Assembly (NCBI GenBank): GCA_019188255.1
Contig: JAETXT010000005.1
Location: 124,001 to 188,000 of the forward strand
DNA from: Verticillium longisporum
Lineage: Eukaryota > Ascomycota > Sordariomycetes > Glomerellales > Plectosphaerellaceae
DNA: 64,000 nucleotides
Direction: 5' to 3'
In this document: in pieces, positions 44,372-55,570 of the stretch
Numbering within the stretch: position 1 is the first letter of the stretch
Layout of the letters: each line of letters starts with the position of its first letter
The notes under the pieces: model-generated
The model's database searches: none
What the model saw: only the letters and a program-made list of their open reading frames with translations
What the model was told of the DNA's origin: nothing
Position numbers and translations under genes: made by a program

Positions 44372-47341
44372 ATGAGGAGACATCGTTCGGGATCTTCTCC
44401 TTCGCCGTACCGGGCGCTTTCAAACCAGAATGGCGGCGGTCACGGCGTAGGGGGATTCCTGACTCCATGTCATTAATCAGATCTTTCAACGTTGAAGCCA
44501 CACCGACGAGACCGGTGCGCCCCTCGCCATTGACGGCTTCAACCATTCGCGACATGCCGCTTGACCTGGTCGATCGGATCAGATCTTTCCCCTTGTTCCA
44601 GTCTGCCTCAGAAGACTTTCTCGCCGCCATTGGCAACCATCTGAGGCCGCAGGTACATGCAGCTCAAGACACCATCCTTCACGAAGGTGAAGATGCCAGA
44701 GCCATGTACTGGATCGTGCGTGGCGTCGTTGCCGTTACCTCGCGTGATGGTGAAGCTGTCTTTGCCGAACTCAAGGCAGGTTCCTTCTTTGGCGAGATTG
44801 GCGTGCTCATGGACGTCCCTCGTACTGCGTCAATAGTCGCGCGGACAAAGTGTCTGCTCGTCGTTCTAAAGAAGGAGAATCTACAGACTGAGCTGCCACG
44901 TTTCCCTGAAATGGAGCAGGCTATTCGCCAGGAGGCTCAAGAGAGGCTCAACATCCTTAAGAAGAAACGCAAGGAAAGTAGTCACTCCGACAAGTCTCCT
45001 CCCATAGGTACAAGTATTTCGAGAGAGCCTGCACCTGGCGAGGTGTCCACGGGCGAGGTGGGCATGATCAAAGAAGGATCTGTTCACAACTCCAAAAACG
45101 GAAGTCGCCGAGCCCAGGCGCCATCGAGGACCCTGCTGCCGGCAGTGCCCTTGGAAGCGGCTTCGTTAACGTGCGCAAGACGCTCAAAGAATTTCCTCTT
45201 TTCTCGACCCTACCCTCCGACATTCTGCACTTTCTCGGACTGAGCGCCCAACCCAAAACATATTCACCTTTTACCGACATTGTACGTCAGGGCGCTCCCG
45301 GCAACGACATATTCTTCATTGTTCGCGGTGAGGCTGAAGTGGTACGTGAGCCTGCCAAATCAGAGGACCCGTTCAGGAAGATGCCCAGAGGATCGTACAT
45401 TACCCCGCGGTTAAAGGCAGGACAGTACTTTGGAGAGGTAGCCAGTCTGGGTCTCTCCGAGGGTCGAACTGCCTCTGTACGTTCAATCACCACTGTTGAG
45501 TGTCTCATGATCGACGGCGATGCTCTGGAAGAGCTCTGGAAGATGTGTCCTCCCGACATCAAGTTGCAGGTTGAGGAGACAGCTCGAAAGCGATACAGAA
45601 AGACGGATGAAGATGTGGATATAAATGATGTCAACATGGAACAGCAACGAAGCAAGTCTGATCCTCCGACGCCTACGACTCCGAAAGTCCTTCCTCACGT
45701 CACGTTCACCACACCCTCAAAACCTACGTCACCAACAAGGGAAGATGCCGGAGAAGCCATGGAACCCAAAGACCCCGACCCTTATCTGAGTGTCAACATG
45801 GAGAATCTACGAAATCGGCGGAGGAATTCCCTCGCGCCACCGGCGCCGCAACCCGTTGCCCCGTCACCTAGCGGATTGTATGGGAGATATCAACCGCACG
45901 ACACGACTCCGATCCGATTTGGCACTCCTCAGTGGCCATCAGGCTCTGTAGAAGTGCCGCCGAAACGGGCCAGGATCCTCCCCACCGACCACTTTCGATG
46001 CAAACACCATCTCTGCCAGACAAGGTTCTGGTCAGTGCTCTGCAGTTGATGAGCGTGGGCGAGCTGGTCCGACTTCGGCTCGTGTCAACGCACTGGCGCA
46101 AGGTGATCGAGAAGGACCCGGGAGTGTGCATTAATGCTGATCTCTCCCCATATAACCGGAGGGTGACGGATCATACCGTCAGGACTGTCATTGGGCCCTT
46201 CTTGGGCAACCGGCCGGAAATGATTGATATCAGCAATTGCTTCCATCTTACCGACGAAGGGTTCAAATCGCTCTGGGAGCAATGCGGACGCAATGTGAAG
46301 CGATGGAGAATGAGATCCGTGTGGGACGTGTCGGCCAATCAGATTCTGGAAATGGCCGAAAACGCCAAAGATCTCGAGGAGGTGGACTGGAGCAACTGCA
46401 GGAAAGTTGGTGATAATCTCCTGGCGCGGGTTGTTGGATGGGTGGTGCCGGAACCCCCGCCACCGCCCCCACAGAACAAGCAAGTGGTTATCTCGAGTTC
46501 GAACGCCAGAGGTCGGAACCAGAAGCAACAAACCCGTCCTGCTGCCAACATTCCCAAGCCTGGTACGGTCATCGGATGCCCCAAGTTGAAGCATCTCAAC
46601 CTTTCGTACTGCAAGCACATCACCGACCGCTCCATGGCTCATATGGCCGCACACGCTTCGACGCGCCTGAGGTCACTGTCCCTCACACGTTGCACATCCA
46701 TCACCGATGCTGGATTTCAGTCCTGGGCGCCCTTTCGCTTTCTCGGCCTCAATCGACTGTGCCTCGCCGATTGCACATATCTGTCTGATAACGCAATTGT
46801 CGCGCTCGTGGGGGCCGCGAAGAACCTGACTCATCTTGATCTTTCGTTCTGCTGCGCCCTGTCCGACACGTCTACCGAGGTTGTTGCGCTCGGCCTTCCT
46901 CTTCTGCAGGAGCTGCGGCTCGCATTCTGTGGCAGTGCCGTATCGGACGCCAGCTTGCAATCCGTTGCGCTGCACCTGAACGAGTTGCAGGGCATCTCGG
47001 TCCGTGGCTGTGTGCGAGTCACCGGCAATGGCGTCGAGAATCTGCTCGACGGCTGTGGACGGCTGACTTGGGTCGACGTCAGCCAGTGCCGCAACCTCGA
47101 GGGATGGATCCGCACTGGTGGCGTGGCGCGCTGGGGCTTTGACGAGCGAGGCGGTAATGGCCTGCCGTCGCCCAGCTCCTCTGACGACGGAGACCGGCCA
47201 AAGCTCATGGCGAGGGCTATGTCGATGAGTAAGAACTCGGTACACAACATGGGAGTTCCAGGTCGTACGATGAGTTTCCGCAGACGAACAAGGAAGCCGG
47301 TTCGATTTATCGTCGAAAAGGGAACCGGAGTGTTACGTTGA
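44372..47341 (+). CDS. Protein with two cyclic-nucleotide-binding domains, F-box and LRRs (apparent frameshifts)
   Basis: From the N-terminus: a basic Ser-rich region (MRRHRSGSSPSPYRALSNQN), two cNMP-binding domains (IRSFPLFQSASEDFLAAIG with FGEIGVLMDVPRTASIVART; LKEFPLFSTLPSDILHFLG with FGEVASLGLSEGRTASVRS), an F-box (LPDKVLVSALQLMSVGELVR) and about eight leucine-rich repeats of the cysteine-containing type (LKHLNLSYCKHITDRSM, LTHLDLSFCCALSD). The F-box and LRRs suggest an SCF ubiquitin-ligase substrate receptor, possibly tuned by a cyclic nucleotide; this is inference. The frame changes three times. At a G5 run (44450-44454) and an A5 run (45094-45098) one extra base restores GVGGIPDS and NSKKRKSPSPGAIEDP. 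Near 45878-45982 either a 65-nt GT-AG intron (45878-45942) or one missing base in a C4 run is needed. The length is about 970-990 aa. Confidence 0.88.
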
Positions 47342-47981
47342 TGGTGACGAGGCATGCATGCGTTGAAGATGCATCAGAGGCCATGTGGGATCAACAGAAC
47401 TACTCCACGTCTCGAGTCGAACAGGACAGTGCAAGGTTTGACATGGTTACGAACATGGGATGGATCTAGCCAGCGGGTGGTGTTTGTGTAAGGTGAGAAA
47501 AAAGCTTGGGCCACAACGGGTTGTACCTGACCGTGTACTCTACGTAGTCGTTGGGCACGGTAAATGGTGTTTAGTGAGTGGCCCTGGCAGATAGCAGGCC
47601 TCTTATTTGCGTATCATGACCATAGTAGATATTAATACCCTCTTTTACGCGTTGGGAGCTTGATGTAAACGCGTGTTCACGCCTCACTGCCTTTCTGTTT
47701 GACTGACGAGGGAGGTTTGATTGCGCATACTGAAGGGGTATCGTGCCGCACACAGGCGCGACCATCTCATCGGGTCGCCAGACCTTTTGCACTGGAGCCG
47801 TGTTTGGCTTTGTGAGGACAGCTGGATGGCGATTTTCTAGCGTCGAAATGAAATTTGCAAACGGTTCTCTGAAGTCCTTCGTCTCGACGCGTCATCATCA
47901 CAGGCCCAAGTTCGTCACACATCATCTGAGCACGGCACGGGTTCAAGAGTCAACGGTTTGGCAATGTTCAATTTCCTAGAA
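47342..47981. other. Convergent 3' region
   Basis: About 640 bp between the stop codons of the F-box/LRR gene and the GH6 gene. No gene is seen. Confidence 0.5.
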
Positions 47982-49221
47982 TCACGCCAGAGGGGGGTTG
48001 GCGTTCTTCAGAAGCATCTCAAAGTACGCCTGGAACCAGCCGCCGGCTTCGGGGGCAGGCTGGAAGGCCGAGGGGCTGTGGCAGTTCTCATCAAAGCGAA
48101 CGGCCGTCTCATCGCTGGTGCCGTCGCTCTCACCGCCGGGTTTGATCCAGACGATGGCGTCGGTGATTTCATCGGCCATCTCGGTCGTCGGCCGCGGACC
48201 AAAGCCCGTGCCGTTGATGTTGCACCAGTGGGACCAAGCGGAGCGCAAGCCTGGCTGGACCCCGGAGCGGCCCTGGTCGACGATGAAGTGTGCCGGGTAC
48301 CCGGCTGTCTCGAGGTGGGGAGAGAGGGCGTCGTGGAACTTGGACTCGTCCCACTGCGCATTCGGCTCCGTGTAGGCGGGGGCGTCGTGAGGTTGTAGCC
48401 GTTGAAGTTGGAGACGTTGGTGACGACGCCACGGACGGCCTTGGGGGAGCCAGCGTTCTTGTAGAGCTCGGCGTAGAGCTCGGCCGTAGGCTGGAGGTTG
48501 CCGTCCCAGCCCAGCCAGCCGGCGTGGCCAGCGTCAACGTAGATGGCGACATTGGCGAAGTTGAGTGCGGCGAGGCCGTACTCGGTAGCCTCACGGTAAG
48601 CGGAAGCGGCATTGGCGCACTTCTCGACAGCCATGTTGGTAACAAGGTTGGCGAGACCATCGGGCTCGTAAGCGATGACAGTACGGATATCGGAGAACTT
48701 CTTGATGAGGGCCGCGATGGGATCAATATATTCCGTCTTGTAACGGTTGAGACCGTCCTCGGCGAGGATAAGCTCACCGGCTGAGGCCTTGGCGGAGCAG
48801 TCCCTGTCGGGGAAGTTGTACACAACAATAGTGGCGGCGTAGGGAGGGTTTGCGCCAGCGTCGTTGGCCGCGCGAATCTCATGGAGCGTGCTGTTCAGAA
48901 GATCGATCTTGGATATTTTGTCACTGGGCCTGTCAGTCTTTTGGCTGCCACAAGCCAACATCCAACAGGCAATTCATCTTACAGCCACTGGAAGGTCGAG
49001 ATCTTGGTAACCGCCTTGGCGGCTGCCACAAGCTTCTCGTCCTCGATTTGTGGGATGGCAAGAGTCTCAATCTCGTTGACATAGTATGGATCAGGATACA
49101 GCTGAACATCGGCAAGCGGGTTGCCTTCGTAGGTGGCGACGTCGCGGCACTTGTTCCTGTGGGGAACGGCCAGCGCGACCGTCGTCAAGGCCGCGGCGAC
49201 TAGGAAGCTCTTCGTAGACAT
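47982..49221 (-). CDS. GH6 cellobiohydrolase, with one apparent 1-nt frameshift
   Basis: GH6 enzymes release cellobiose from non-reducing cellulose ends with inversion. Exons are 49221-48983 and 48923-47982; the 59-nt intron (CT|GTAAGA...CCCAG) gives FQWLDKISKID. A signal peptide is clear (MSTKSFLVAAALTTVALA). The catalytic region has VVYNFPDRDCSAKASAGEL, with the acid/base Asp, and NVAIYVDAGHAGWLGWDGNL. The C-terminal half has WSHWCNINGTGFGPRPTTEM, DAIVWIKPGGESDGTSDETA and EAGGWFQAYFEMLLKNANPP. Frame is lost between NLTTPP and AYTEPNAQW at a five-base run (plus strand G 48378-48382); one more base restores about 393 aa. There is no CBM1, so this is a single-domain secreted form. A TATAAAA lies about 110 bp upstream. 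Confidence 0.94.
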
Positions 49222-50502
49222 GTCGGCGATGTGTCTGTATCCTTATGCTTCTGAGCAACTGATGACAGCCTCTGACTGACCGAGAGTGAGAGGGGGCCTT
49301 GCGCTAGATCAAGGTTGCCAGAACCAGAGGCATTTTATACTCCTGCCAAGATGGATGGCTGACCACAGTGCCGTCGTGACCATTGCAGGCTGAAGTTGAG
49401 GATCTAGTTAAAACGAAAGCCAAGCCTTGAATTTCGCAGCAAATAATGGTCCAAGGGCGCAGCACGCTTCAGGTTGACACCTGGGTTCAACAGCCCATGC
49501 AAGGTGGAGGTTCACTGAAGCCGGAGATGCCACGAAGTCCCCGAGGCAACATTGAAGGTTTGGACCCTCCCTCTCTACCCCAAACGGTAATGTCGATCGC
49601 CATCTTCTCCGTGCCAAGGGATTGGGAGTCGGCGGGGGTTGAAGAAAGATCAGGGAAACGTGGGCATTGTCGCAGCCCGTAGGTCTCCTTGTGCCTGACG
49701 TGACGACAGATGCAAGATCACATATCTGGCGCCGAGCCTCTGGGACCTCGAGCCTTGCCCTTTTGTGTTTTTGAATGCACTTGTGAGTGGCCATGAGCGC
49801 CAGAGTCTGGCTCGGCTCTGTGCTGGAGGGCATCTCGCGGGTTACTTGTTTGCGCTGAACGGAGAGTGGTCCTCCGGAAGGACGGAACGCAGTGGAGCAC
49901 TGCATTGAGCCGGGACGGATGGGAGGGGCCAGCTAGCCGATTGAGATGTCGTGATGGGGGACTATTTGGCCCATGACGATGACGGTCATGGCGCATACTC
50001 GATGCAGAGCCGAAATGACCCTCTGGGGGTCGGCATGTGCCGTAATATGGTGTGGAGGCCATGGTCGCGATGGTAAGGAGGTCGGAGAGAAGATCTCAAA
50101 GAGGCCAAGAGCCAGTCAGGAACCTTCGGAGCGGCAGGCGCACAGGCCAAATCTTGAATTTCACTGAGTCGTGGGTTCCCCAAGAAGAACAAGCAAGAGC
50201 TACTACCCCGCACCGAAGCACCCATTCCTGCACCCACTGGAGCGAGGACCGACACTCCGCCAAACCTGCTTGGCATAACCATCATCAGCATGGCGAAGCA
50301 CCCACGAGACTCCATATGCGCATGCCTAGGTGTCTGGTTGAAGATATTAACTAGCTACCCTATGTCGGGCTCATCTGCTACGCTGTTCGCGATGCCAGTT
50401 TGGCAAATCCTTCGCGTTCGCTCCCACCTTCCCGATTGGCAATCCCCCCCCCTTGTCTTTTTTTTTTTCCAGAACCGAAGTCTCGACACGCCTCTGGCCT
50501 CG
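49222..50502. other. Intergenic, GH6 promoter region
   Basis: About 1.3 kb upstream of GH6 and downstream of the dehydrogenase, both on the minus strand. It contains the GH6 TATA box and a C9/T10 homopolymer pair near 50444-50470. No gene is seen. Confidence 0.5.
49333..49339 (-). promoter_or_regulatory. TATA box of the GH6 gene
   Basis: On the minus strand it reads TATAAAA, 112 bp upstream of the ATG at 49221, a normal distance for a regulated fungal secreted-enzyme gene. Confidence 0.65.
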
Positions 50503-51512
50503 TCACTCGATGGCATCGGGCAATCCTGAACCTTCATGGTGATACATCTTGAACAGCGGCTCCCATACAGTCACGGCTCGCTTCGAAACATGGCCATTGA
50601 GCGGCTCCATCGCCGGTACGAATAGTCTTTTCTCTGCCGAGCACTCGATCGCCTGGCCACTGAGCGTATCGTCCTCGAGAAACGTATTGTACGCTGCGAC
50701 AATACTCGAAATGGGCGTCATACTGTGCAGAAACATCAGCTCCCTGCTCGCCACTAACGCTTGAGGCTTTACCATTCAGGGGAAACGGCAGCTACCATCT
50801 CCGGTGGGATGATGCTGGTAGCCAAGATACCGGGCAACACGACGTTGATTCGGATATTCTCCTTCTGTCGCACCGCATCAGCCTTTGGCAGCCCAACGTG
50901 GAAGCAGCCATCTCTGCAGACGCACAATCTTGAGCACTCGTGATGTTGCTCGAACAAAATTAACGACTGCCGCCTTGGCTCCATCATACTCTGGATACGT
51001 CTCGTGCGGGTATAATGCCGCCACGCTACCCGTCGCCACGATGGTGCCGCCTGGGACCTTGTTCTTGCGCATAAAGTGCGTGGCCAATTGCGTTCCGTAG
51101 ACGACACCCTTCCAATCGATATCAGTGCACAGCAGGCTAGGCTTGGGAGGGATGACATCTGAGTCTCGATGGTCAAATATGTACAAAGACTCCTTGTCAA
51201 CGATGCCCGCATTTGCGAGCAAAGCATCGATGCGACCATGTTCATTCCAGACTTCTTGAAACATCTTGGCCTGGCTATCATAGTCGGCTACGTCTGTCTT
51301 GTGAAAGCTGGCGTTTCGTCCGAGCTCTGACGACAGCGTATCGTTGGTATTAAGGTCAGCCATGGCGACATGCCAACCCTTGCTCGCGAGGTCTCGCAAG
51401 AGGGCCTCTCCCATGCCGGACTAAATCGTGTCAGCACTTCGATTTGTTGCTGCCTAGGACCGGCTCGTACAGAAGCGCCTGTGATGATAGCCACTCTTTT
51501 GTCTGCCATCAT
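50503..51512 (-). CDS. Short-chain dehydrogenase/reductase
   Basis: SDR enzymes oxidise or reduce alcohol/carbonyl groups with NAD(P)(H). Four exons, 51512-51471, 51420-50926, 50864-50773 and 50722-50503, give 282 aa; introns of 50, 61 and 50 nt are GT-AG with CTGAC/CTGAT branch-like sites. The Rossmann motif TGASSGMGEAL spans intron 1. VADY marks the adenine-binding Asp position, LLANAGIV is the NNAG-like motif, the catalytic Ser is in GSVAALYPH and the catalytic Tyr/Lys in EYDGAKAAV. LPGILATSI is the PG motif. MADLNTND after the second strand puts an acidic residue where NAD(H) rather than NADP(H) is usually preferred. The C-terminus (QAIECSAEKRLFVPAMEPL) resembles 15-hydroxyprostaglandin-dehydrogenase-like fungal SDRs. 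The first ATG of an ATGATG pair was chosen. It diverges from the TRI12-like exporter. Confidence 0.92.
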
Positions 51513-52697
51513 GATGTTGATCGATGTACTGCCAGGTATATCTAACTCTGAACCTTTTTGCGTTTTCTGACTTTGACAAGTCGAGGACTCTGCTCGCAAG
51601 AGCAGCGACACTCGCTCGGAGACTAGGTCGACAAGATAGCACACGAGCACTGCTCATCGAGGGTGCTGCATCCTTTCCTTGTTGCTGCTGAGAGCCAAGC
51701 GTCGGCGCGACGGGCCTCCGCATCACCCACTTGCAACGGCTCTCGACATCCAGCATTTCGTTTGTAATAGACCCCGTTCCGGCATTTCATGTGGCAATCT
51801 CGATACCAACAGGCAACGTTTTGGGTTGAATACTCGGTCACAAGCCACCAGTGCCCCCTCATGCTGGGCTTAGAGCACCAGATCAGGTCTTGTCACGCCA
51901 GATCTAGCCCTATCGGGCACGGGAAAGCCTGAAGCTGCAGCCCTACCGCCTGGGTCGAATGGCTAAGGCTCCGGGTGCCCTTATCCAGCTGGTTGTCGCT
52001 CGTCTGCCATGCACAGCAATCCAGTATTGGCGCCAATACTTCTCGTATCAAGTCGGGTCGCACTTCCAGTCTTCGTCCATCTATTGAAGCTTGGTCAGTC
52101 AACATTGAACGAGATGTCACTCGCCTCTCACGCCTTGGTCGTAGTGGGTGTTCTGCAATTCCGATTACCTGGTAGGTGCTGCGATAAGTGACATTCTCTC
52201 TCATTGAATCATTCTTCTACCGCCCTTGACAATAAGCCTTGTGTCCTCGTCATCGCAAGGAATCTTACCAGGAAGCTCATAACGTATAGGGCTATAGGGC
52301 TGTGCGGAGTGGGGTCTGGAGATGCTTTTCCGCAATGCGGGTTACGGGGGAGAAGGCAATGTTCAAGTGATCGGACCAACTCCCGGCGCTAATAACAACC
52401 AGCGCCAACTAGAGCACTCGACACCTCTGAACAGACTCCTAGATTGATCGTGCGCGAGTCGAGTCGCTGCTTCATGAGACATTGACGTGCCAGGTGGCGC
52501 AGAAGTTGCGGACATGACAGGCTATTGAGCAGTCAAGTCTGTCAGAGGGGAAGTTGTCGCACCGGGGGTGAGGGCCAGGCATATAGTCTGTCGCGCCCGA
52601 TTTCACTTCCCTGAAGCGACGATGTATGTCCAAGACCTGCAAAGCATCTTCCCTTTTAATCTAAACGAAGTACCGCAACACGAAGCCTTGCTCCGTC
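51513..52697. other. Divergent promoter, dehydrogenase / TRI12-like exporter
   Basis: The 1.2-kb interval between two divergently transcribed metabolic genes could allow joint control. I see no convincing coding frame and cannot name a regulator site with confidence. Confidence 0.5.
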
Positions 52698-54588
52698 ATG
52701 ACCACCTCCGAGACTGCGCACGCAACAGCTGCGACTGAGGACAGCTCATCCATGCGACAACATTCAGAGGTTGATGTGGAGAAGACGAGAGATGCTGTGC
52801 ACGCAGAGAACCAGGACATGGCATTTGTTCCGAACGATGATACAGAATACAATGTCACCTTCAAGACTTGGATAGTTGTTTGGGCGCGTCTCTCAACCTC
52901 GAATGCACGTTTCGAACCCGGTTGCTGACAATTCTGGACAGATCCTCGCGCTCTCCTACGGCATATCATTCTGGATTGTCCCCGCTCTCAGTGCTGCTCA
53001 AGCAGTTGTATCGGCTCAGCTTGGCGATCCCACTGCATCCACATGGTATATCCCAATCTACACCATGACAGTGACGATTGCCTTTATGATTTGTGGTGCC
53101 AACTCAGACCTCTTCGGCCGTCGTTGGTTCATCGTGGGCGGCAACGTACTGCTCTTCATAGGTTTTATTGTTGGAGGTACCGCAAAGAACACGACGTCTC
53201 TCATTGTATCATGTGCCCTCATCGGGTTCGGTGCAGGCAATGCTCAGCTTGCCGCTTTTGCGCTGCCAGAGTTATTGCCGAACAAATGGCGTCACTCCGC
53301 TATTGTTTTGGCCGATATTGGAGTCTACTTCGCAGTTGTTGTCGGTCCCGTCGCTGGACGCTTCGCCATCGAGGAAGGCGAGGCTTGGAGATGGCTATTT
53401 TATGCACCCGCCATCGCGGTCGTCTTCTCCTTCGCTGGACTCTACTTCTATTACTTCCCACCACGACATCCACGCGGCTTGCCCTTTTCTCAGGCTCTTC
53501 GCGAGCTCGACTACGTCGGTGCTTTCCTCTTCATCGTTGCAACCACGCTCATCTTGACGGGCATTGTTTACACAACAACGCTGCCCTCGAATAATCCCCG
53601 TGTCATTGGTACGCTTGTCTCTGGATTTGTTCTGATGACATTGTTCGGGCTTTGGGAAACCTTTGCACCCCTGAAGCAGCCCCTGACACCAACCCGAATC
53701 TTTACCCGCGACAAGGGCCGCCGACTAACTGCCCCTTTCGTCGCCGGCTTTGTCGTCACAATGTTCTACTACGCCCTCAACGTCATCTGGCCGACCATGA
53801 TCGCCGTATTCTTCACAGACGAGACGACCGATTTCCGCTACGCCATCGTTCTCACCCTGCCCCAGAATCTCGGTCTCACTTTTGGCGCCGTACTTTTAAC
53901 CCTCCTCGGTTCTAAGATAGGCCACTGGCGCTGGACTCTGACTGGCAGCGTGACTGTCATGGTCGTCTTCGGCGCCCTTCTCGCCCTCGGCACCCCGGAC
54001 CGGAAAGGCCTCATGATCGCCATGATCTTCCTCTCCGAGGTCGGCTTTGGCTGGGCTCAATATCTCAGCATTGCCTTCATCCAGTTCGGCACAGACCAAG
54101 TAGAGCTCGGTATATCAGGCGGCCTCGCCGGCGTGGCCCGTTTCGCGGGCGGCTCCGTCGCCATCTCGGTGTACACGACTATATTGACCAACGTCCAGAG
54201 CACAGAGGCCGCTCGCATTGTGCCTGCAGCCGCTACAGCTGCGGGCCTGCCAGAATCGTCAGTCGCTGCTCTCATGGCGGCTTTGCCGCTCGGGTCTGCA
54301 GCTCTGGCGCAGGTGCCAGGTATCTCGCCTGATATCATGGCAGCAGCAGGTGCGGCGTTTCAGCAAAGCTACGTTGTTGGTCTGCGGACGACAGCGTTAT
54401 CTTCTCTTTCATTCGGCGTTATCGGAATCATCGGTAAGTTCAGTCTTGCTTTCTGGTCGCGAAAGGTAGCATGCTGATATTAGGACGTAGCTTGTGTCTG
54501 CTGCCAGGACATCGGCCCAAGGATGAACGATAAGATCGAGATTTTCCTCGAGAATGACGAAAACGCCGACAAAAATAAGTATCACTAG
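52698..54588 (+). CDS. Major facilitator transporter, TRI12 (trichothecene efflux / siderophore) type
   Basis: This 14-helix proton-coupled carrier probably sits in the plasma membrane. Exons are 52698-52877, 52942-54433 and 54491-54588, giving 589 aa. Intron 1 (64 nt) uses a weak GTTTGG donor; GTTGTT three bases upstream is possible. The last intron (GTAAGT...CGTAG) is supported by the exon it joins: ACVCCQDIGPRMNDKIEIFL then ENDENADKNKYH, the typical TRI12-family tail. The polar N-terminus is cytosolic. Motif-A-like NSDLFGRRWFIVGGN follows helix 2. Other helices include LIVSCALIGFGAGNAQLAAF and APFVAGFVVTMFYYALNVIW. GISGGLAGVARFAGGSVAIS lies near the end. Family members export toxins or siderophores or import iron chelates; substrate cannot be assigned. 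No toxin biosynthesis core gene is present nearby. Confidence 0.92.
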
Positions 54589-55570
54589 TTGTGTCTGGGT
54601 ATTTGGTCGCCGATGTGAAGTTTCAGAGACCATTGATCGGACGTTGTTTTGGCGTTGTACTGTGATGCCCTACAATATCTTGTGAGACAGACTCGACGAT
54701 GGTTCTAGCACGTATCGTCGTTGCTTCTATAACTTAATGACAATTTCCAACTAATGCTTGTGTATTGTTTGCCAAATCAAAGCTATTTATCACACTCCCG
54801 AAGCAGAAGAAAAGCTGCTGGCCCTCATTCGGATCGAGTAGCATCTCTACATCGAGCCAGGCAGTGTACTGGGTGTCCTGGCGGACGCTTAACGGCCGAG
54901 GAGATTAAACCTCGAATACAGCGAGAAAAGAAACACTATAGAATGTTTGATGGCTTCCTCGGTCCCAAACTTACGATGTCCCTTACTTGGTAAGGTGAGT
55001 TAGTCGGAGACAAAACTTGGGAGGACGTTTTCCGACCTTGTACCATGCGAGAACGGTACTTTTTTAGAGGCCGCAACAGGCGAGATCTGCAATGTCACGA
55101 CACCCTTCACAGCATGTACCCCGCCGGCTCGCCACGTAAAATCCCCCAGACTCGATCGGATCTGGCATTCAATAGGCTTCGTGCTTGGCCCAACGTGCCG
55201 GGTAACACCTCCCGAGCGACTGTTAGATTCTCTTGCCACCCGTCGAGAAACGGGGTTACGATCGAATCTGCTGTCGCCAAAAGACGTGCAAGCGGAATTA
55301 CGTTAGAGATATGCGGCTCACGACAGCCATTGAGGGCTTGACAAATGGCTTTGGACACCGCGAGAAAGGAATTGCCCAAGAGACGGGGGACGAGAGGTAT
55401 CTAGCGCTGGCATCAAGCCACTCGGTGACCGAACGGTCATGCCGTGCCGCTCTGAGTATGATATAAGCCGACATGCTGCTATTGAGATGATCGAGAATCG
55501 CCAATGTGTCGGTGCCTCGCCAACATCATTGTTCGTGTCAACCTGGCATATTTCTAAAGAGCCCATCAGC
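54589..55570. other. Intergenic region
   Basis: About 980 bp between the exporter and the ABM-like gene. A minus-strand frame (55107-55379) has protein-like composition but no identifiable domain, start or exon partners. I do not call it. Confidence 0.5.

Noticed and set aside
45932..46049. Independent F-box protein starting at a GTG
   Set aside because: The upstream cNMP-binding domains lead directly into it, and the F-box/LRR part lacks its own ATG and promoter there.
47982..48248. Separate small protein beginning near RSAWSHWCNING
   Set aside because: It is the C-terminal part of GH6 displaced by the frameshift, not an independent gene.
55107..55379. Minus-strand frame with protein-like composition
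   Set aside because: Starts at a non-ATG codon, has no identifiable domain and no consistent exon partners. Possibly a relic.
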